From DATLHO01 sp035539855 (GTDB lineage: Bacteria; Bacteroidota; Ignavibacteria; OLB7): a stretch of 18,412 bases of DNA. This document shows positions 5,949-14,165 of the stretch, piece by piece (position 1 is the stretch's first letter; each line of letters begins with the position of its first letter). The stretch spans positions 1 through 18,412 of the forward strand of contig DATLHO010000018.1 in the NCBI GenBank assembly GCA_035539855.1, read 5' to 3'. The translations under genes and the position numbers were made by a program. The notes below the pieces were generated by a model. The model did no database searches. It was not told where the DNA came from and saw nothing but the letters and a program-made list of their open reading frames with translations.

Positions 5949-8669
5949 TTATCGCGAGGAAATGGCGGCGTCCGGGGCAACCTGGGCGCCGCTTTCGATG
6001 TCGGCGAGAATCGTCCGCCACGTCTCGGCATACGGGCTTTCCATCCCCTCGAGCGCCTCGACGGCGGTGCGGATGATGCGCACCGCGGAGTCGAGCAGTC
6101 CGGCGCGCTCGGCCTCACCGGCGGTGCGCGCCTCGATGGCGTCGGCGTGACCGCGACCGGCCTCGGCCATCGCGACGAGGAACGGCGAGCCGATTGCGGT
6201 AGCGATCGCGCACGCCTCGACGGCGTGATGCCGCGCCTCGGCCGCGCGTCCGGCGCTCGCGTGAACATCGGCGAGGTTGATGTGCGCGATCGCCATCCCC
6301 TCGCGATCCTGCGTCTCGCCATGGAGCTCGAGCGAGCGCGTGAAGTTCTCGAGCGCCGCCGGAAGATCCCTCGCCGCCAGTCGCACCTCTCCGATCGTGC
6401 TGTATGCCGACGCTTCGGTCCGGCGGTCGCCGATGCGTTGCGCGATCGCGAGGGCCTGCTCGGTGTATGATTGGGCCGCGTCGAGCTGACCGTCGTGCAG
6501 GGCGAGGATGCCGAGGTTGATGAGCACGGCGTTCTCGTGGATGACGTCGCCGGCGGCGGTGAACGCGCCGAGCGCCCGCTCGAGCAATCCGCGCGCGCGC
6601 TCGAACTCGCCGACGCGCATGTCGAGCACGCCCATGTTCAGCGTCGCCTGCGCCTCGCCGAGGCGCTCGCCGAGCTCGCGCAGCGTCGCGATGCTCTGCC
6701 CGATGTGATCGCGCGCCCGGGCGTAATCGCCGATCGAGTCGTAGACGCTCCCGAGATTGTCGTGCGCCGCGGCCTGCTCGTAGCGCAGTCCCGCGGCCTC
6801 GGCGTGCGCGAGACTGGCGCGATACTCCTCGAGCGCCGCCTCGAACTCAGAGCGGCTGACCATCGCGTTGCCGAGCGTCGCGCGGCCCTGCACCCGTCCC
6901 CGCGCGTAGTCGATGGTCTCGGCCATCGTCGTGGCCTCGAGGGCGCGTCGTCCGGCCTCCACCGAATCCCCCGTCTTCAGGATCGTGCGCGCCGCGCTGT
7001 TGATCGCATCGACGACGCCCGTGCTGTCGCCGGCGGCATCGAACGCCTCGCGCGCGCGGTCGCTGTCGCCGATCGACTCGGCGAAGCGGGCGCACGTGCG
7101 CAGCACGTCGGCGCGATGCAGGTGCGCGATGCCGCGCAGCCGGTCGAGCTCGGCGCGCTTCGCGCCGGCGCCGGCGGCGACCTCGAGCGATGCAAGCGCA
7201 TCGTCGATCATGCGGAGCGATTCCTCTGCCGCGTACTCGTGCCACGCCGCTTTTGCGCCGTCGAGCAGCACCTCGGCGGCGAGCCGGTGCTGGCCGAGCA
7301 CGCGCGCGTGCACGGCGATGCGCGCGGCGATGCCCTCGATGTTGGCTCCCTCCGAGCGCGCGATCTCCCACTCCTCCTTCAGCACGTCGAGCACCGCCTC
7401 GTGCAGTAGCTCGCGCTCCTCCTCGCCGAGATCCTCGTACATCGCCTTGTGCAGCAGCGCGTGGCCGAACTGGAATGCCGAGGTCTCGCGCGAGTAGATG
7501 CGCTGCTTGCCGAGCGCGCGGATGATCCGGTGCGACTCCTCGAGTAACCGCAGCCGCTGCAGCAGCTTGAGCTGCGGCAGCTCGGTGATGCGCGCGAGGA
7601 TTGCCGAAGTGAACGTGTCGCCCTCGACGCTGGCGTAGCGGAGCATCTCGCGCGCGTCCTCGCTGAGGCGCCGGATGCGCTCCTTGACGACCGCCGCGGC
7701 CGAGCCGGGAACGCGGATCGACTCGAAGCCCTCGCGGATCGTTCCGGCGACGGGATCGATGAAGCCATCCTCCTCGAGCGTGTGCAGGAACTGCGCGATG
7801 AACAGCGCGTTGCCCGAGCTCACGCGGGCGATCCACTCCTCGAACGCGTCGTTGTTCTGATAGCTTGGATAGCGCTGGTGCAGCAGCGCGTCGAGGTCGA
7901 GCGCGGTCATTCTCGGCACGTCGATGTCGAGCGCGAGGTCGTAGCGCTCGAGCTCGTTGCGGATGTGCAGCAGCGGGTGCCCCTCGCCGCCGCGCGAGCT
8001 CGCAGCGTCGTCGGGACGGTAGGCGACGATGAAGAGGACCGGAAGGCCGTGCAACTGGCGGGCGGCGGCGAACAGGAGATTCGTCGAGGCGGTGTCGGCC
8101 CAGTGCGCGTCGTCGATCATGAGCACGAGCGGACCGCGCTCGGCAAGCTTCGTCAGGAAGTTGACGTACTGCTGGAAGATCTGCTGCTGGCTCGCGGCCG
8201 ACGCGGGGGCGGCATCCTTGCCCATGTGCGAGCGCACGATCTTCGTCGTGTCCGCGAGCGACTCGATGACGTCACCGACGACGGGGATCACGCGCACCCA
8301 CGCCAGGGCGAGCTCGCCGACGAGCTTCGTCGTCTCGTGCCGGCGCTCCGGCTGCGCGGTGACGAGCGAGGCCATGATCTCGCCCCACGGCTGCAGCGAC
8401 TCGACCTCGCCGATGTCCTGTCCGGCCAGCGGCGTCGAGCACTCGGCGAGCGCGACCACCGGCGGCGTGCGCCGGGCCGCGCACTCGCGGCGTACCGCCG
8501 CGAGCAGCGTGCTCTTGCCAATGCCGGCCTCGCCGGTGACGAACAGCACGTTCGCGGCAGTCGATGCTACGGGCGCGCCGGCGCCGGAGGCGCCGCTTCC
8601 CGGCGCGACGGCGCCGAGCGCGTCGATCGCGCTCATGATCCGCTCGAGTTGCTCGGTGCGCCCGATCAT
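5949..8669 (-). CDS. AAA_16/STAND-type ATPase with C-terminal TPR repeats
   Basis: A 906-residue protein. It opens with MIGRTEQLERI, the usual entry to AAA_16 NTPase domains, then Walker A GEAGIGKS (46-53) and Walker B LVLMIDDAHW (181-190). A winged-helix-like linker follows at about 310-410 and a helical region to about 500. From about 510 to 890 there are TPR-type helical repeats (such as NLGSVYDSIGDYARARDHI and TLNMGVLDMRVGEFERARGL). This architecture is that of MalT-like STAND switches, where TPRs sense and the NTPase oligomerises. Such modules are often fused to LuxR HTH, kinase or adenylate-cyclase domains, but none is present here. An in-frame TTG at 8837 would add 56 residues, but it sits next to the terminator of the neighbouring gene, so ATG 8669 is preferred. 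It is convergent with the lipoprotein gene. Confidence 0.85.
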   Translation of the reverse strand: MIGRTEQLERIMSAIDALGAVAPGSGASGAGAPVASTAANVLFVTGEAGIGKSTLLAAVRRECAARRTPPVVALAECSTPLAGQDIGEVESLQPWGEIMASLVTAQPERRHETTKLVGELALAWVRVIPVVGDVIESLADTTKIVRSHMGKDAAPASAASQQQIFQQYVNFLTKLAERGPLVLMIDDAHWADTASTNLLFAAARQLHGLPVLFIVAYRPDDAASSRGGEGHPLLHIRNELERYDLALDIDVPRMTALDLDALLHQRYPSYQNNDAFEEWIARVSSGNALFIAQFLHTLEEDGFIDPVAGTIREGFESIRVPGSAAAVVKERIRRLSEDAREMLRYASVEGDTFTSAILARITELPQLKLLQRLRLLEESHRIIRALGKQRIYSRETSAFQFGHALLHKAMYEDLGEEERELLHEAVLDVLKEEWEIARSEGANIEGIAARIAVHARVLGQHRLAAEVLLDGAKAAWHEYAAEESLRMIDDALASLEVAAGAGAKRAELDRLRGIAHLHRADVLRTCARFAESIGDSDRAREAFDAAGDSTGVVDAINSAARTILKTGDSVEAGRRALEATTMAETIDYARGRVQGRATLGNAMVSRSEFEAALEEYRASLAHAEAAGLRYEQAAAHDNLGSVYDSIGDYARARDHIGQSIATLRELGERLGEAQATLNMGVLDMRVGEFERARGLLERALGAFTAAGDVIHENAVLINLGILALHDGQLDAAQSYTEQALAIAQRIGDRRTEASAYSTIGEVRLAARDLPAALENFTRSLELHGETQDREGMAIAHINLADVHASAGRAAEARHHAVEACAIATAIGSPFLVAMAEAGRGHADAIEARTAGEAERAGLLDSAVRIIRTAVEALEGMESPYAETWRTILADIESGAQVAPDAAISSR

Positions 8670-8798
8670 CGATGGGTGGCTCGGTCTGGGGGATTGCTCG
8701 GCGATGGCTCCCGGTTCCGGGACGACCGCAAGTAAGAGAACGACGGAGGCAAATCCAAGAATCCGAGCGAACGGGCCGCCGCCGGGTTCGCAAAACGG

Positions 8799-8833
8799 GC
8801 GAGGCACCGCCGGGATGTCCGGCGGTGCCTCGC
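8799..8833 (-). terminator. Strong rho-independent terminator of the DUF5602-like gene
   Basis: A perfect 15-bp stem, GCGAGGCACCGCCGG (8799-8813) with its complement at 8819-8833, around a 5-nt loop. Read on the minus strand, the second arm is followed within 3 nt by TTTT. It begins 24 bp past the stop of the upstream gene. Confidence 0.85.
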
Positions 8834-8856
8834 TCAATCGGTGCCTGGTCGCGCGA

Positions 8857-9654
8857 TCAGCGCTTGACCATCTCGCTCATCGTGACGACGTGCTCGTTGG
8901 TCGCGGCGTCGAAGGAGATCGAGTACTTCGTCGGCCAGTACACGCCGGTGCGCGAGTACGAGGCCGGCTGCTTGATCGCTGCGCTGAAGTTCGCCTTCGA
9001 CTGCAGGTACGCCTGCGTGATCATCGGCTCGATGAACACCTGCGATCCGTTGTAGTAGCCCCAGATGAACGTCGCGTCGAACGGATGATGCGCCGCGGTA
9101 TCGAACTCATGCGACGTGATGTCGACGTAGTGCAGGCCCATGAACGGGATGCCCGTGCCGTCGGTGATGTGCGCCGGCGGGATGAGCGATGCGTTCGGAA
9201 CCATGTTCAGCTTCGCCGTGTCGGTCGGGCTCCATGCCATGCGCTCGGCGCGCGGGACCGTGTAGAAGTGCATGTCGAAGTGCGGAGTCGTGTAGACCTG
9301 CGCCGGCGGATGTCCGCCCGGACCCCAGTCGAGGGAGATGTCCTGCACGGCGACCTTGGCCGCGGCGCCGGCCGGAAGCGCGATCTCATAGAAATACTCT
9401 GTCGGGTCGGCGGGCATGGTCGTCGGCACGCTGTTGACCGTGGTCGCGCTGATGCGCAGGCCGATCGCCGTCGGGTTGCCGCTGGCGTCGCTCGTCATGA
9501 AGCTGCGGACGTTGCCGCCGGCGATGACCTTCGTCGCGCCGAAGACCGTCGTCTCGGCCGGCGGATTCGTCGTCGTGTCGTCGGAGCATCCGACCGCGCC
9601 GATGGCCAGGAGGCCGAGCGCAAGGGTGTAGAGAGTCGTGCGGTTGCGAATCAT
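8857..9654 (-). CDS. DUF5602/TTHB210-like His-rich lipoprotein
   Basis: A 265-residue lipoprotein. Signal peptide residues 1-22 end in a lipobox AVGC (Cys23), followed by Ser-Asp-Asp-Thr. The mature domain has several conserved-looking His motifs: GGHPPAQVY (113-121), PHFDMHFY (124-131), PFMGLHYVD (170-178) and HHPFD (189-193), then FIEPMIT (207-213). These resemble my recollection of the DUF5602 family, whose member TTHB210 in Thermus is a sigma-E-regulated protein of unknown function, so a metal-binding surface is plausible (inference). ATG 9654 is chosen because GAGGA precedes it at 5-nt spacing; an alternative ATG at 9666 would overlap that site. A strong terminator follows, and a long upstream region carries repeated half-sites. 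Confidence 0.75.
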   Translation of the reverse strand: MIRNRTTLYTLALGLLAIGAVGCSDDTTTNPPAETTVFGATKVIAGGNVRSFMTSDASGNPTAIGLRISATTVNSVPTTMPADPTEYFYEIALPAGAAAKVAVQDISLDWGPGGHPPAQVYTTPHFDMHFYTVPRAERMAWSPTDTAKLNMVPNASLIPPAHITDGTGIPFMGLHYVDITSHEFDTAAHHPFDATFIWGYYNGSQVFIEPMITQAYLQSKANFSAAIKQPASYSRTGVYWPTKYSISFDAATNEHVVTMSEMVKR

Positions 9655-9659
9655 GGTGT

Positions 9660-9664
9660 TCCTC
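9660..9664 (-). promoter_or_regulatory. Shine-Dalgarno of the DUF5602-like gene
   Basis: Minus-strand GAGGA lies 5 nt upstream of ATG 9654 and decides the start over the in-frame ATG at 9666. Confidence 0.7.
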
Positions 9665-9761
9665 ATGAACTCGATATGGTTGGGACAGAACGGGAAAATC
9701 GTGTTGCGGAAGCGTCCGGCGTGTTCGCGCGCCGGGAATGCACAAACATCGTCCGGCATCG

Positions 9762-9802
9762 GGGTGAGCGCGGTCACCCACATGGGTGAGCGCGGAGGGT
9801 GA
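9762..9802. promoter_or_regulatory. Cluster of GGGTGA half-sites upstream of the DUF5602-like gene (candidate operator)
   Basis: Four copies of the hexamer lie within 41 bp: GGGTGA at 9762-9767, inverted TCACCC at 9774-9779, GGGTGA at 9784-9789 and GGGTGA at 9797-9802. The 12-mer GGGTGAGCGCGG is directly repeated at 9762-9773 and 9784-9795 (22-bp spacing, about two helical turns). TCACCCA and TGGGTGA form a palindrome with a 2-bp centre at 9774-9789. The cluster lies about 110-150 bp upstream of the start codon. A dimeric regulator binding here is inference. Confidence 0.5.
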
Positions 9803-9990
9803 AATCGAATGGTGATCGGGGGAGTACCATTCCGAGCGGAGCGCACACGACAATCCGTGCGATGGTCGCCTGATCGGAAGGAGGGGGGAGCCGGCAGCGC
9901 GGCGCCCCAATGATACGCAAGGTTAACGCACAGACGGAAGAGGCCGCGTGTTTTTCTGACGCGACCGCGATGGCGAACAACACGGCCAGC

Positions 9991-10092
9991 GCGAGGGCGC
10001 GGGCGAGCATGCGAGGGCGCGGGCGAGCATGCGAGGGCGCGGGCCAGCATGCGAGGGCACGGGCCCAGCGTGCAAAGGGCGCGGGCACGCGT
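9991..10092. repeat. Array of about five 20-21 bp tandem repeats
   Basis: Units begin GCGAGGGCGCGGGCGAGCAT at 9991 and 10011 (identical), then 10031 (one change), 10051 (21 bp, diverged) and 10072 (21 bp, most diverged). Divergence increases toward 10092. There are no spacers, so it is not a CRISPR. It lies just downstream of the stop of the BNR protein gene and upstream of the DUF5602-like gene. Elsewhere, 9655-9990 holds no convincing gene apart from the half-site cluster at 9762. Confidence 0.9.
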
Positions 10093-10122
10093 ACGTCGGT
10101 GCCGTTGGTCGCGCAGTGCGCC

Positions 10123-12834
10123 CTATCGAGCGATCATCAAGGGCCGCGTCTGCGTGACGCCGCCGACGGTGATGCGGTAGTAGTAGGCGCCGGGCGCGAG
10201 GCCGCCGAGGTCGACGCGGGCGCGATGCTCGCCGGCGCCGGGACGGCCCGATGCGACGAGGGCGATCTCGCGGCCGGCGACGTCGACGAGCGTCAGCCGC
10301 ACCTCGCGCGACGCGAGCGCGTCGGGTATCGAGTACGGGATCACCGCCGACGTGCGCGCGGGATTCGGCGCGACCGCGCCGAGCAGTGCCGCGTCGCTCG
10401 CGCCGCCGTCGGCGACGCCGCCGATGTCCGCGGTCGCGGCGAAGACGCCGTTGCCCCACGTGGCGACCGCGACGAAGCCATCGAGCTGCCGCGTTGCGAC
10501 CATGTCGACGATCGCGTTGCCGATCGTCGCGGCGCCCTCCTGGCGCCAGATCGTGTTCATGCCGTCGATGGCCGTCGTCGAGTACAGGCCGGTCGTCGTG
10601 CCGACGAAGAGCACGGGCCCGGAGGGCGTGTGCAGGAACTCCGCCCAGCGGCACGAGGGTCCGCTGCCGGTGCCGTCGGGATTCTGCTCGAGGTTGCCGG
10701 CGATCGGAGTCCACGTCGCGCCGGCGTCGTCGGTGAGGAAGAGGCTCACGACGCCGTAGTTCGAGAACACGACGACGGCGCGGCCGCCGTCGAGCGGGTC
10801 GACCGCGATGCAGTTGATGTAGGCGTTCTGCGGGAACTGCGACGAGGCGACGTCGACCGGCGCGGGCGATCCCGTGTTCGCGCCGTCGAGCCGCCACAGC
10901 CGTCCATCGGCTGTGCCGTACCAGACACGATGCGCGGGATTCTCCCATGTGCTGCTCACGGCCGAGACGTAGCCTCCGCTCTGATAGCGTGTGCGGCTGA
11001 GCGCGACCCACGTCGTCGGCTCCGCCGCCGGATCGTTCGTTCGCGCGAGCCCGCGGCCGGCGGCGTAGTAGAGCACCGAGTGGTTGGAGTGATCGAGCGT
11101 GTAGGGGTTGACGAACATCGACCCGGTGCGCGGACCGTAGAGGTAGTTCCGCTGCAGGATCCCGCCGGCGGCATCGAGCGTGTCGCGCACGAGTCCGTCG
11201 TACTGCGATGACGCAAACCGCACGCGCCCCTCGCTGCCGAACTGCGAGAACGCGCCGTCGCCGCCGACGACCCAGTCCCACGGTGCGCTCGGATCGTCGA
11301 CGCGCGTGTAGAGCGTGCCGTTGTCCTGTGCGCCCGCGGAGATCTGCTGGCTTCCCGCGGTCCACGGATCGATCGCGACCGTGTAGAACTGCGTCGTGAC
11401 GTAGCCGGTGTTGCGCTGCTCCCACGTCGGCGTCGGCATGTCCCAGTCGTCGCTGCGATAGACGCCGCCGTCGCTGCCGGCGTAGATGACCGACGCGTCG
11501 TCGGGATCGAAGAGCGCGATGTGCTGATCGGGATGCAGGCTCCCGTCCTCGCCGTAGTTCCAGTCGAAGCTGTATCCGCCGAGCCATTGCGTGCGCGTCG
11601 TGTCGTCGAAGCCGTTGGTCGAGACGTAGAGATTCGATCCTCCGAGCAGGACCGTAGCCGGCTGGGTCGGATGCACCGCGATGTGGAACGCGTAGCCGGA
11701 GAGGCTCGTGTAGCTCCATCCCTCGCCGAAGTCCGGGACGCTCATCGAGCGATCGTCCCACGCGCCGTCGTCGTAGCGCCAGAGGCTCAGCGACTCGACC
11801 TCGAAGATGCCGGGGATCGCCCGGCCGGCGCCGGGGGTGTGCCCGAAAAAGTAGACCACGTCCGGATCGCTCGGTGCGATCGCGATCGCCGAGCGCCGGC
11901 AACTGTCGCCCCAGCCCGACGGCGTGATCCTGTCCCAGCGCACACCATCCTCCGATCGCCAGATGCCGCGCGCATTCGATCCCTGTCCGATCGTCGCGTA
12001 GACGACGCCGTTCGGATCGACCGCGACGTCGGTGTATCCGGTCACCCCGTCGAACTCGCCGAGCGCGGTCTGCCACGTCGCGCCGCCGTCGACGCTCCGC
12101 ATGATCGTCCCCATCGCCGCGGCGTAGACCTCGTCCTGCTCGAGGTTCGACGGATCGATCGCGATCCGGCTCACGAAGTCGAACGGCTGGTCGATGCGAT
12201 CGGGCGTGGAGGCGACCGTCGAGGGAAGCTGGGCGAACGAGAGACCGCCGTCGGTCGACTTGAAGATGCCGTCGCCGGCATAGAGCACGTTGCCGAAGCG
12301 GGTGCTGTTGGTGCGGTACTCGCCGGTGCCGTAGTACCACGTCGAGGTATGGCCCGGACGCCTGTCCTGCGCCAGGCAGGTCGCGCTCGGAAGCTGCGCC
12401 GGGAGCGTCGTGCGTCGCCACGAAAGGCCACGATCGCTCGATCGCCACATGCCGCCGGTGACCCCGCCGGCCAGCATGACCGAGTGGTCGCTTACGTCGA
12501 ACGCGAGCGCGCGCGTGCGGCCACCGACGTTCGACGGACCGCGTCCCTGCCACGAGAAGACCGGACCGGATGCGACCCTGAGCAGCGCGTCGACGTCGCG
12601 GGAGGGAAGCGTCGAGGCGAAGGCGAGCTCACGGCGGCGAATCCCCTCGGGGATCCTTCCGGTCGCCGGATCGCGCGTGCGCAGAAGCTCGCGCTCGACG
12701 CCCGCGCGGGGATCCTCCCGCTCCGGCACCGCGAGCGGACCGCGGCGCGTCGGACTGGCGGGCATGATCGCGAGAATCGTCGCGACGGTCGCGATGGCGA
12801 CGGCGAACGGAAGCAGGCGTCGGATGATGGTCAT
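10123..12834 (-). CDS. T9SS-exported BNR/sortilin-like beta-propeller protein
   Basis: A 903-residue secreted protein. The signal peptide is roughly residues 5-28. Asp-box/BNR motifs (S-x-D-x-G-x-x-W/F) occur at SSDRGLSW (132-139), STDGGLSF (193-200), SVDGGATW (247-254), SEDGVRW (294-300) and TDDAGATW (701-708), with other beta-propeller-like repeats between (for example YAGSDGGVYRSDDW near 451-464). The C-terminus (about 819-903) is a type A T9SS sorting domain: APNPARTSAVIPYSI, then VRLTLVDVAGREIALV, LGGLAPGAYYYRI and a basic end. This domain is recognised by the Por secretion system and the protein would be anchored on or released from the surface. Its substrate is unknown; related propellers include sialidase-, sortilin- and glycan-binding types. 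I see no catalytic signature of sialidases. ATG 12834 has no strong Shine-Dalgarno. Confidence 0.9.
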   Translation of the reverse strand: MTIIRRLLPFAVAIATVATILAIMPASPTRRGPLAVPEREDPRAGVERELLRTRDPATGRIPEGIRRRELAFASTLPSRDVDALLRVASGPVFSWQGRGPSNVGGRTRALAFDVSDHSVMLAGGVTGGMWRSSDRGLSWRRTTLPAQLPSATCLAQDRRPGHTSTWYYGTGEYRTNSTRFGNVLYAGDGIFKSTDGGLSFAQLPSTVASTPDRIDQPFDFVSRIAIDPSNLEQDEVYAAAMGTIMRSVDGGATWQTALGEFDGVTGYTDVAVDPNGVVYATIGQGSNARGIWRSEDGVRWDRITPSGWGDSCRRSAIAIAPSDPDVVYFFGHTPGAGRAIPGIFEVESLSLWRYDDGAWDDRSMSVPDFGEGWSYTSLSGYAFHIAVHPTQPATVLLGGSNLYVSTNGFDDTTRTQWLGGYSFDWNYGEDGSLHPDQHIALFDPDDASVIYAGSDGGVYRSDDWDMPTPTWEQRNTGYVTTQFYTVAIDPWTAGSQQISAGAQDNGTLYTRVDDPSAPWDWVVGGDGAFSQFGSEGRVRFASSQYDGLVRDTLDAAGGILQRNYLYGPRTGSMFVNPYTLDHSNHSVLYYAAGRGLARTNDPAAEPTTWVALSRTRYQSGGYVSAVSSTWENPAHRVWYGTADGRLWRLDGANTGSPAPVDVASSQFPQNAYINCIAVDPLDGGRAVVVFSNYGVVSLFLTDDAGATWTPIAGNLEQNPDGTGSGPSCRWAEFLHTPSGPVLFVGTTTGLYSTTAIDGMNTIWRQEGAATIGNAIVDMVATRQLDGFVAVATWGNGVFAATADIGGVADGGASDAALLGAVAPNPARTSAVIPYSIPDALASREVRLTLVDVAGREIALVASGRPGAGEHRARVDLGGLAPGAYYYRITVGGVTQTRPLMIAR

Positions 12835-12979
12835 GGCGGGATGAAGGTTGCGAGACGGCAGCGCTGCGGACAGCGCGGGGGTTTCCCTGGCGGAGCTCCC
12901 GAAGATAGCACACGGCCGCGATCGATGCAGCGGGGCGCCGGCGACCGGGGCGAATCGGTGCGGGGCTCCCCGAAACGGC

Positions 12980-13013
12980 GAACGGAGGGCGCGCCGGGAC
13001 GGGCCCTCCGTTC
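12980..13013 (-). terminator. Probable terminator of the SRPBCC gene
   Basis: A perfect 11-bp stem, GAACGGAGGGC (12980-12990) and GCCCTCCGTTC (13003-13013), with a 12-nt loop, 17 bp past the SRPBCC stop. On the minus strand the arm is followed by GCCGTTTCG, a short T tract. The rest of 12835-12979 holds no feature I can recognise. Confidence 0.65.
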
Positions 13014-13030
13014 ACGTCGACTCGCGTTGC

Positions 13031-14038
13031 TCAGGTCGGCTCGTTGCGGTACATCCGCTCGGCGCGATCGCGGATGCCGAGGAGCATCTTGCGCTCCATC
13101 ACGAAATGCGGCAGCTCGATCATCAGCGGGTAGTACGAAGCGCGGAAGCCGCGCGGCCGCTGCTCCAGCCGGAAGCGGGTGATGAACCGCGTCGCGTGCT
13201 CGTCGATCGGCCGGAGCACGAAGGACCACGTCATCGCCACGAAGCGCTCCGGCTCGGGACCACCGGGCGTGAACGGAAGCCCGGTCTGCATGTCGATCGA
13301 CGCACCAACGACGAGCGCGCGCTCGTGCTCGACGCGGATGATCGGAACCGCGACGCCCTTGCCGAAAGGGATCGCGTCGCCGACGACCGGATGCTGGAAC
13401 TGCGGGAGGATCTCGTCGACGGTGTGAATGTCGAGGCCGGCGAGGTTCTCGAGCCAGTCGTAGCTGTAGAACCCGCCGCGTCCGGCTCCGAGCTGCGCGA
13501 TCCACGGCCAGATGTACGACGCGGGCGTCTCGATCGTGATGGCGCGTGTCGTCTCGCTCGTCGGCCGCGGGATCACGCCGTCGCCGGGCAGCGAGCTGCG
13601 CACCTCGCGCTCGCTGGCGCCCCAGCGCAATTGCCATGGGCGGACACCGAAGAGGTATCCCCATGCCGCCAGCGACCCGACGGCCGCGGCCGTGCGCAGG
13701 ATCGTGCCGGCGCGAGTCTTCGACGGCCGCGTCATCGCGTCGACGGCCAGCCCGGCCGCGCTGGCTCCGAGCACGAGATCGAACGCCACCGACGGTCCCA
13801 TCGTCACCGCGGCCGCGCGTAGCGCCGCCATCGCATCGTCGGGCGAGTCCTCGTCCGGCTTCGCCGGCGCGTGTCCGTTCGTGCGCTCCGTCGTCGCGCC
13901 GGCGTCCTCCGCCGGCGAGCCCAGGCTGATGTCGTCGTCGAGGTCCGGATCCCTCGGAATCCGGCGCCGCTCCGCGATCTCCTTCTCGAGCAGGCTCTCG
14001 CGTTCGATCGGCGGGGCTTCGAGTATTTCGGGTTCCAT
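13031..14038 (-). CDS. Membrane-anchored SRPBCC (START-like) family protein
   Basis: A 335-residue protein. The N-terminal ~80 residues are charged and Asp/Glu/Arg-rich (EPEILEAPPIERESLLEKEI, later DLDDD). Two hydrophobic segments follow at about 85-101 and 112-132. The C-terminal domain, about 157-330, has hallmark motifs of a widespread SRPBCC subfamily: PASYIWPWIAQLGAGRGGFY, YDWLENLAGLDIHTVDEI, and later strands such as FVAMTWSFVLRPIDEHATRF. SRPBCC folds hold hydrophobic ligands in a cavity; the ligand here is unknown. ATG 14038 is chosen over an in-frame ATG at 14071 because of the Shine-Dalgarno GGAGGA at 14044-14049 with 5-nt spacing. It is followed by a terminator, and an exact palindrome lies 57 bp upstream. 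Confidence 0.82.
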   Translation of the reverse strand: MEPEILEAPPIERESLLEKEIAERRRIPRDPDLDDDISLGSPAEDAGATTERTNGHAPAKPDEDSPDDAMAALRAAAVTMGPSVAFDLVLGASAAGLAVDAMTRPSKTRAGTILRTAAAVGSLAAWGYLFGVRPWQLRWGASEREVRSSLPGDGVIPRPTSETTRAITIETPASYIWPWIAQLGAGRGGFYSYDWLENLAGLDIHTVDEILPQFQHPVVGDAIPFGKGVAVPIIRVEHERALVVGASIDMQTGLPFTPGGPEPERFVAMTWSFVLRPIDEHATRFITRFRLEQRPRGFRASYYPLMIELPHFVMERKMLLGIRDRAERMYRNEPT

Positions 14039-14043
14039 CGTCT

Positions 14044-14049
14044 TCCTCC
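14044..14049 (-). promoter_or_regulatory. Strong Shine-Dalgarno of the SRPBCC gene
   Basis: Minus-strand GGAGGA at 5-nt spacing from ATG 14038. It fixes the start 11 codons downstream of the alternative ATG at 14071. Confidence 0.75.
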
Positions 14050-14094
14050 AGGCGTTGTGGTCCACGAACAACCTAAGCGGGCGCTCCGGCGCTG

Positions 14095-14114
14095 ATCCTG
14101 ATCCGGATCAGGAT
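14095..14114. promoter_or_regulatory. Perfect 20-bp palindrome, candidate operator or terminator
   Basis: ATCCTGATCC at 14095-14104 is followed immediately by its reverse complement at 14105-14114, with no central gap. It lies 57 bp upstream of the SRPBCC start and 51 bp past the PAP2 stop, both genes on the minus strand. A gapless palindrome suits a dimeric DNA-binding regulator better than a transcription terminator, because it has no loop and no T tract. The regulator is unknown. Confidence 0.6.
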
Positions 14115-14165
14115 GATGAGGGTTGTGTTGGAGAGACCCGAACCATCGGCAAGCCGCCGGAATGC

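Noticed and set aside
8670..8837. Extended N-terminus of the STAND ATPase from TTG at 8837, with a hydrophobic stretch resembling a membrane anchor
   Set aside because: The extension abuts the terminator of the neighbouring gene and begins at a rare TTG. The family normally starts near MIGRTEQLERI.
9774..10088. Minus-strand frame with a signal-peptide-like start (MLARALALAVLFAIAVASE)
   Set aside because: It comes mostly from the tandem repeats and the GC-rich intergenic region, without a ribosome-binding site or coding-like remainder. A decayed gene cannot be excluded, but I see no support.
9991..10092. Tandem repeats as a possible CRISPR array
   Set aside because: Units are contiguous without unique spacers and no cas-like gene is nearby.
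9923..12553. Long minus-strand frame overlapping the BNR protein in another phase
   Set aside because: It is Arg/His-rich low complexity with no domain. The BNR frame carries Asp-box motifs and a T9SS sorting domain.
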